The notes under the pieces are model-generated. The model searched no databases. It was not told where the DNA came from and saw nothing but the letters and a program-made list of their open reading frames with translations. The translations under genes were made by a program, and so were the position numbers. From positions 3,162,001 to 3,226,000 of the forward strand of contig JAHLEZ010000001.1 in the NCBI GenBank assembly GCA_020726505.1: DNA of 64,000 nucleotides, in the 5' to 3' direction. Shown one piece after another: positions 57,251 to 64,000 of this stretch; the stretch's first letter is position 1, and every line of letters begins with the position of its first letter. This stretch comes from Leptodontidium sp. MPI-SDFR-AT-0119 (taxonomy: Eukaryota > Ascomycota > Leotiomycetes > Helotiales > Leptodontidiaceae).

Positions 57251-57863
57251 AATAAACTAATGAAATGCCTTATATATAAGCCCTCTCGCGACGAGTACTA
57301 GGCTCGTATAAATCACGATGCCCAAGCTTAAGCTTTTACATCGCGAGAATAGTTATAAACAGTATAGTTTACACTATAAGAGTCTACCTAAGAAATACAG
57401 GGGCAGAACTAGAGGGGAGCTCTTAAAATAAAGGCTCTCGCCGAGTACTAAAAGGTACTACACGTGAGCTACTACTTAATTAATACACCCTTTAGCCTTC
57501 CTTTCCCTTTTACTTTTATTAGATTTAAGAGTAGAAGAGGCTGAAGATTAAATGGCAGCCTAAGAAAAGCACTTAAAATAGGCCTATTATAGTGTTAATA
57601 AAGATAAATATTACTTGAGAGAATTACGCCGCCTTTTTACTTTCTCTTATAAATTATATATTAGTAAAGTAAACTAAAGGCCTGTTATATAGTATATGTA
57701 TAATTATTTAGAGGAGGCCCTTAGTAAGGGAGCTTACTCTCCTCTTAAGTAATCCTTAAAAGGGTATAACTATAAATAAGCGGAAGTACAGTAGTAAAAA
57801 GAGGGGTATTTATACTGTGTCTAAGCCGTAATTACTACTGTGTAATAGCTATATAAATGTTAG
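57251..57863. other. RIP-degraded sequence, unidentified
   Basis: No family recognised. The plus strand has a short coding-like piece (RDEYEARINHDAQAQASTSRE region, near 57,290-57,350) that might be the tail of a transposon protein. It directly abuts the DDE transposon. Confidence 0.3.
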
Positions 57864-57865
57864 TA

Positions 57866-60800
57866 CAGTCGGACCGCTTCAAACACGACAATTTTAAGAA
57901 TAGAATAATATAATATTTCTATTTAATCTATAATGTGCGCTTAATTGTTAGCGTCATAAAGACCTATTTTTTGTCCCGATCAGGCTAGTGCTCGAATTTA
58001 GGTACTTATATGAAATAAAAGTGGGGGGTTTATAAATTTTCAGTTTTTTTATTTTTATATATAGACTTTTAAAAGCTTATAATAAATGTTTTAAAAAACT
58101 TTTTGATTATAAATTCGTTATTAAATACTATAGAGATTTTAGTAAGAAAAAAACTTCAAGAATATTTAGTCGTTCTTACTTAAGAAAATAGTTTAAATAT
58201 TTCTTTATATTTTAGAACTCAAAAAGCTATTAACTTAATTCTTATAATATAATATTACTTATATAATCTAGTTTTAAGATTCTTGACTTAGATTCTGATT
58301 ATTACTTTTTAAAAACACTTTTATAACTGCTGAGCTAGCTACCGCGTTAATAAATAAGTATAAAATCTAATTAATCAAGCTAATTCGTTTATTTCTTGTC
58401 TCCCCTCTGGGACTATATTAAATTCCTTTATTATAGTCTTAGAAATCGTTCTATGACTACTTTATTTCTTAATACACTAAGCGGCTTGTTTAACGCTAAG
58501 CCCTTTACGGTAAGTATCTATAAAGCGTAAAGCTCTATTATAATACTTCCGTAGTGTATTAAGAGGACAAGAATTAAGAGCTTTAAAGCACGCTTCTTTA
58601 GCCTAAAGATATAAGTTAGTAAATTAAAAGATTAATTTAAATAACGTACTTCTAGGAACGTTTTTTTTTAAACCTATTAGTAAAGGTTTTTATAATAGGC
58701 TTAATATATTTTAATTAAGTTTAGCTTACCGTAGAATTTCGGTAGAAATAAACACTTATAGCCCCTAACTAATAAGATCTCTTTAAGCGCGGATTTCTAC
58801 TTAAAGAAATCCTTGTGATTGGCTAAATTCCTCGCTAAATAATAAGTTGTAAGCTTTTTAGGAGGCTAAGAAAGAATTAAATTACAATTCTTTTTAGCCT
58901 CGCTAAAACACTTAGCGACTAGGCATTTTTTACTTATTAATTATTAATAATTTACTTTGTAATTAAAGAGTACTTACTAATAAGTAAACAACCTCTTTCG
59001 GCAAGGATTACTCTAATCCCTTTTGAGACTTCTTTAATTACTGTCTTTTTAACTCTCTTCTTATTAAGGTGGCCTTCAATTACTACTTTAATAGTCTTTT
59101 CGACCTTATAATTAAGCTCTTAAAGAGTCCTAACTAACCTACGAGCTCGTTTAGCCTTACTAATATCAGGAGGAAAAATAGTATTCTATAAATTTAAAGT
59201 TAATAAGTACTTCTGAAAAAGGAAAGTATAATTAACCTTTTGTAGCAAAGGAGCTCCACCTTCTCCAAGATTCATTACAAAAGCGTTCAAAGCTCTATCT
59301 CCTTTACTAGCGTGAGCACTTAATTAGTTAAATATAAAAACAACTACCTTATTCGGGTGCTTTTCTTCGAATATATTAATAACTCGCTTAACTTGATTAA
59401 GTAATTGCTTTATATCTTAATAAGGCGTTTTTTGTAGTCCTCTTAGATAAATAATTTCCCGAGCGTCTTTTTGACTAATTATAAGCCTCCCTTTAAGGCT
59501 TATAAAGTCCGAGTAATAAATAAGACCCCCTTTATTCTTTAAAGGTATCTTTTATTGATTTTCGTCTAACTAAATTCGTTTAGAGTACTCTTTAGCGTGA
59601 AAACAACTCTTGTCGTAATAATAAATAACGTGCTCTTTTTCTTTAAAAGGCAAATCAAGTGTAATAAGCTGTAAAACGTTATTAGCGTCTTCTTTATAGT
59701 TTGTCGTAAGCGATTAGTAATAGGCTATTTGCGGTAGAAATTCCTTTTAAATTAGTTAGTAAATACTTCTTAAATAAGAAAGTATAATTAACTGTTTAAC
59801 GATATTCGATTACGTCGGCTCTTTTATGGCTATTTATATATACCCCTTTCTTTTCTTTAGTAGCGTAAAATCCGAGTCGATTTAGCCACTTATAAGTAGC
59901 TGTTTTACTGAGAGGTTTCTATTCTCTAGGCTTTTTACTAGGGGTTTTACGTGTACTAGTAATAAGTCTAAGAAGAGGCTTTTTAGCTTTCTTTGCGCTA
60001 GTAAGTAAGCGAGGCATAATTTCTGTATTAAGAGCGTTTCGAAAGCCTTTTAGAGTAACTATAGCGAGCTTTTGAGCTACTAGCTATACTTTATAAGCTT
60101 GAAAAACGTCTTCATTGTCTAAATAAGACCGACTTTTTCGTTTGCCGCCCTTAGTCTTAATTAGGAGAGATCCGAAGGCTCTATAATAAAGAAATAGAGT
60201 TTTAATCTTACGGGCAAGGGTTATTCCGTCTCTAATAGGGTGATTACTCTTAGCGACAAGAAGAGAGGCCTCAATTCGGCCTCTATAGGGACTCTTTTTT
60301 AAGAGGTTTTAGACGTATTATTGAATAAGCGAGTATTCGAAGCGTAAGCGAGGTAAGAGAGTAATACGCTTGTTGTTGATTTGCTTCTTAACTGAGTCGA
60401 GTACTTCTCTATAAGTCCTTAGCGTAAAAGAGACCTCTGAGAAGTTGATAGCGTCGCCAATAAGTGAGTTTAATAAGAGCTCGCTTCGGCTACTGTCGAT
60501 AAGCTCAATATCGTTTAAATCGTCTAACCTAATAGCGTAATCTTCCGCTTTAAATTCGGCCTCTATTAGAGCGTCGAACTCTAAGTCCTCATTGTCGCTA
60601 AAATCGATATATTCGAATATATCGTCTTCTATTTCAACTAATGGCGAAGGAGCTATTAAGCGAGGTTTTGGCGTAAAAAAGGAAGTAAGAGATTGCTATA
60701 TAATTAGCTTAATATTCGAAGGCTTTTGTGAAGTTTTTTGAAGAGAGGTTTGTCGATTTAACTCCTTTTAAGTAAGTCTAGCTCTTCGGCGAGTAGAGCG

Positions 60801-61841
60801 ACCTTTATTAGTAAGAGGAGCTAATTTACTCTTATGAGAGCCTTTGGGAGCTAGTTTATAAATTAGTTAATTAATTAATTTAAAAGGATTTAAGTACTTA
60901 CTGAAAGTTAGGGTATTAATTACTTCTTCAAAGGGTATACTCTATTTACCTTTTAAATCGATAACCGACTGACTAAAAAACTTAGAGCGTTTAAACTCTA
61001 CTAGTAATTCATTCTAGGCATCTGATTCGTTAATATCCTCTCTGTCTAGCTTATCCGGGCCTAGCTCTTCAAGATCTTGATCTAAATACTCGTTAGCGCG
61101 AGTAATATTATTTTCTTTTTCACTCTCGCTTTTACTCTCTTCTTTACTCTTTGATTCGTCGATTAACTGAGACTATATATTATCCTCGCTCTCTGATTCG
61201 TCGATTTAGCTACTATTAAAAGCAGTAGGCGTAGAAGTAGTAATAAGCTTAGTAGGCCGTAAGGGAAAGTGAGATATAGTTAAAAAAGAAGTAATTTCCG
61301 GTGTTTTTTGACGAGGCCGCTTTGTGATTAACTTAATAGGCGATCTAAGGGGTGATTTTGCTAGCGTAGCACTTCGATTTCGCTTAGAAGGAGCCATATT
61401 AGCTCTTGTGGAAGTGTAATAGTTGTAGTAGTTAAAAAGGTAAAAATATAACGTAGAGTTAACGTTAAAGTTAAAGATATTTTTACTCGCTTAATTATTA
61501 AGCTAAAAAATCAGAATATAAATTAAATATTAAACGTCCACGTTTAATAAAGTCTTCTAATCTAAATTATAGCCATAATTAAGGGAATTCTAACGGACCC
61601 ACTGTTGTCCAAATCGGGACTAGTCAAAAATACTTATATCGTTGCCTAGGCTAGGGGGTTCATTTTTTTTAAAACTCCGCCAAGACCTGATGATATTAAA
61701 GAGTAACTTTTTAATTACATAGTAAAATATAAAAAGCTAAGAGGCTAAATAGCGTTATTTAATAAGGCGCAGATTATAGGTTAAATAGAAATATTATATT
61801 ATTCTATTCTTAAAATTGTCGTGTTTGAAGCGGTCCGACTG
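57866..61841 (-). mobile_element. DDE transposon with long terminal inverted repeats and TA duplication
   Basis: 3,976 bp. Both ends start CAGTCGGACCGCTTCAAACA, and the inverted repeat runs for about 75 bp with very few mismatches. TA lies immediately outside each end (57,864-57,865 and 61,842-61,843), as in Tc1/mariner-type insertion. A single transposase gene runs on the minus strand across most of the element. The well-matched ends suggest a fairly recent insertion despite moderate RIP. Confidence 0.9.
58980..61397 (-). pseudogene. DDE-type transposase, moderately RIP-mutated
   Basis: From an ATG at 61,397 (MAPSKRNRSATLAKSPLRSP), the frame passes through a basic and then acidic N-terminus. 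It then contains TATYKWLNRLGFYATKEKKG and VYINSHKRADVIEYR, followed by YYYDKSCFHAKEYS (first catalytic block), KIPLKNKGGLIYYSDF, VVVFIFN-LSAHASKGDRALN (second aspartate) and the end KGIRVILAERGCL, at about 58,990. This matches a known type of fungal DDE transposase with a KKGVYVDGHER-like block. About a dozen stops are present, at former Gln or Trp codons. Confidence 0.8.
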
Positions 61842-61843
61842 TA

Positions 61844-63400
61844 TACTAAACAGTCTAAAAGAGTTACATTTTAAGGAACACACCCCTAAGATTTATATAC
61901 CCACACTATAAATATAACTTTAGAGTAACATAATAACCCTTAATAAGACTTATAATAGTGACCCCGAAGTGATTTAATTAGTCGACCCAAAAGGCTACTA
62001 GCTTCTCCTTTTATAAGAGCCAAGTGCCTTCATAGTAACTTATTGCCTACAACGGGAACTAGATCCTTATTTCCTTAAGTAATTTATTGTACGCCTACTT
62101 TATTATATTAGCTAGTAGTGTATTCTAGTAGCTTAGAAATACTTAGAACTTCAGATAGCGTGCCTACTTCTTATCCTCTCCTTTAATAAGGCTTAGAAAG
62201 TACTTCTTAGTCTTTACTAATATATTTATATTAATATACCACCGGCAGAGGATATATCGAGAAGTAAGGAATTATATATTTAAACACTTTATTAAAGTAA
62301 GCTCTTTATTTATTATAATAGAAACTAACTCTATAATAATGTTCTTAAGTATTAAGGAACGAAGCTAAGTAATAACTTAATTATAGTCTCTTTATGTTTC
62401 TCTTAATAAGAATACTGATTTAAGCTAAATCACTATATTATTCCCTAATATTTTATATGTATTTAGTAATAATATATTAAATTAGTTTGTTTTATATATA
62501 TAATCGAGGAGTAAAATATTTAAATATTACTTCTAAGGTTTAAGTGAAGTAAGATAAATAAAAAAGAGTCGTTATAAGGCACTAGTATAAGGGTAGTACT
62601 AAGGGTGAAAATCATTAACTTGTAATTCTTATGAGATTTGTTAGTAATAAGTAAATAGGAATTATTAGAGACAGTACTTTTATAAGTTATTAAATAGGGG
62701 TCTTCCCGCCGAGTTACTTCTTTCGCTCTTTTTATATAAGATTCGAGATATCTTTAGAGACTAATATAATACTTAAGTTCTCTTCTCGTAAGGCTAATAA
62801 GATTTGTATATTTAAGAGACTAGCCTTAACTAAGGTATTAATAGAGGCACGAATCTCTATAAAGGCAGAAGTAATTCTATGTATTAAATAGGCTATATAA
62901 TTTACAGAGGCCGCATAGTTATATATTACTTCTAGGACCTTTACTTCTTACTGCCTTAAAACCTTATCTTATATAAGAGTAACCCTTATTAGACGTTTAC
63001 ACTTCTTTGAACTTATATTTTAGTGTCTCTTAGAAGAGTGTATATCCTTTTGCTTTCCTCTTGCGTCGTATTTACTTACGCGATCACAGACAAACAATAT
63101 ATAGAATAGCCTTAAATCCCGTTACTAGAGAGTAGAGTTAAGCTTATTATATATTTCGAAGTGAATTTGTATAGTCCTTAGTATATATTTTACGTATAAA
63201 AGAAACGAATTAAAAAGACTTTACTTCGTTTTAAGGATATAAAAGCTTAATAAGTTTCTTTTTAATAACTAATTCAATAGTTAAGATATATTTATATTAA
63301 TAGTTTATTAGTTCTAGAGCTTAATAAGAATACTAGAGTTTAATATAGTTATAACTAAATCGATATGCGCTAACTAAGCGAGCCGAAAATAACGAATATA
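61844..63400. other. RIP-degraded sequence, unidentified
   Basis: AT-rich with many TpA. A minus-strand coding-like piece (VPVVGNKLL-RHLALIKGEASSLLGRL) lies near 62,070-61,970, but no family is recognised. Confidence 0.35.
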
Positions 63401-63562
63401 TTTATTAGTACTAATACTAACTTATTATTTATTAGTACTAATACTAACTTATTATTTATTAGTACTAATACTAACTTATTATTTATTAGTACTAATACTA
63501 ACTTATTATTTATTAGTACTAATACTAACTTATTATTTATTAGTACTAATACTAACTTATTA
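63401..63562. repeat. 27-bp minisatellite, six exact units
   Basis: The unit TTTATTAGTACTAATACTAA plus CTTATTA is repeated six times in a row without a mismatch (162 bp). TTAGTACTAA within it is palindromic. The perfection contrasts with the mutated surroundings. Confidence 0.95.
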
Positions 63563-64000
63563 TTTACTTTAAGCTCCGTATCTTAAGTGTACGCCTTAAC
63601 TTTAATTATAATAATTTCTCTTTAAATTTCTTAATACTTTTAAAAGTTATTATTATTTACTTTGTAATTATTATTAATTTAAAAAACTTAGTAATTATAT
63701 ATTAAATAAATTAAATTCAGTATTTTATTTAATATAATTAAGTAATAATTAATTTCGAAAATACTAATTTTATAATTATATAATTATTAAGACTGTATTA
63801 ATAATAAGTTAATAAATATTAACGAGACTTTAATAATTGTTTACGCCTAAGTCGTAAAAGATTATTATTATTATAAAATGAGAAGTTTAAAATTAAGGAT
63901 TTATACTCCCCCGAAGTTAAGTAAATAGTACTAATAAGAGAAATCCACTATTTTATTTAGTTAATATTTAATATTTCGTTTACTTCTTCTTTTATTTTCA
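63563..64000. other. AT-rich sequence, nothing recognised
   Basis: RIP-like composition continues to the window end, so the island is not bounded here. No ORF or repeat is supported. Confidence 0.5.

Larger units (their letters stand above)
22620..64000. other. AT-rich, RIP-degraded transposon island
   Basis: From about 22,620 the base composition drops abruptly to AT-rich. CpA and TpG become rare, TpA is in excess and CpG is retained, which is the signature of repeat-induced point mutation acting on both strands. All recognisable coding matter is transposon-derived and full of stops at former CAA, CAG and TGG codons. No intact host gene was found in these 41 kb, and the island runs to the end of the window. 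It would be expected to be heterochromatic. Confidence 0.9.

Noticed and set aside
63401..63562. CRISPR-like array
   Set aside because: Units are contiguous with no spacers, and the genome is eukaryotic.

Overview
The window is nuclear DNA of a filamentous ascomycete (Pezizomycotina). The evidence is short GT-AG introns with exons that rejoin in frame, a Zn2Cys6-type regulator, a HET-domain gene, an NtaA-type flavin monooxygenase, and a large block of transposons mutated in the pattern of repeat-induced point mutation (RIP: CpA to TpA on both strands, CpG kept). The exact taxon cannot be read from the sequence.

The window has two compartments. Positions 1 to about 22,600 have balanced base composition and carry genes. 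In order: the 3' end of an alpha/beta hydrolase (+), a six-exon TauD/TfdA dioxygenase (+), a five-exon zinc-cluster regulator (+), a doubtful small gene (+), an NtaA/SnaA/DszA-type FMN monooxygenase (+), a five-exon short-chain dehydrogenase (-), a serine carboxypeptidase (S10) pseudogene broken by about seven single-base frameshifts (-), a secreted polysaccharide deacetylase (-), a foldback MITE, a small secreted cysteine-containing protein (-), and a decayed HET-domain gene (+). The intact models each sum to a multiple of three after splicing. The dioxygenase, regulator, FMN monooxygenase and dehydrogenase could form a loose catabolic cluster, but intergenic gaps are large and this is inference. 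The deacetylase and the small secreted protein are probably extracellular, and both lie close to the AT-rich block.

From about 22,600 to the end the DNA is an AT-rich, RIP-degraded island of nested transposons with no intact host gene. It can be read as layers. A piggyBac remnant lies at 24.7-26.2 kb. A Ty1/copia element on the minus strand runs from a left LTR at 27,386 to a right LTR at 50,363. It is split by a Helitron (about 31,195-37,791) and by a piggyBac element (about 38,591-47,724). That piggyBac transposase is itself split by a complete Ty3/gypsy chromovirus-like element (39,711-46,776; 179-bp LTRs, 5-bp target duplication CTTAC). Removing each insertion rejoins the host reading frame. 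Next comes a second copia-like element (+), interrupted by a third piggyBac-like gene (53.5-54.7 kb). After it lies a 3,976-bp DDE transposon with long near-perfect terminal inverted repeats and TA target duplication (57,866-61,841). The rest is unidentified RIP-degraded sequence and a 27-bp minisatellite.

The least expected features are two antisense reading frames, one in the gypsy element and one in the copia element, each between pol and the 3' LTR. Others are the uneven RIP load among nested layers, the carboxypeptidase pseudogene whose lesions are all apparent single-base losses, and a dehydrogenase whose catalytic lysine position is arginine.
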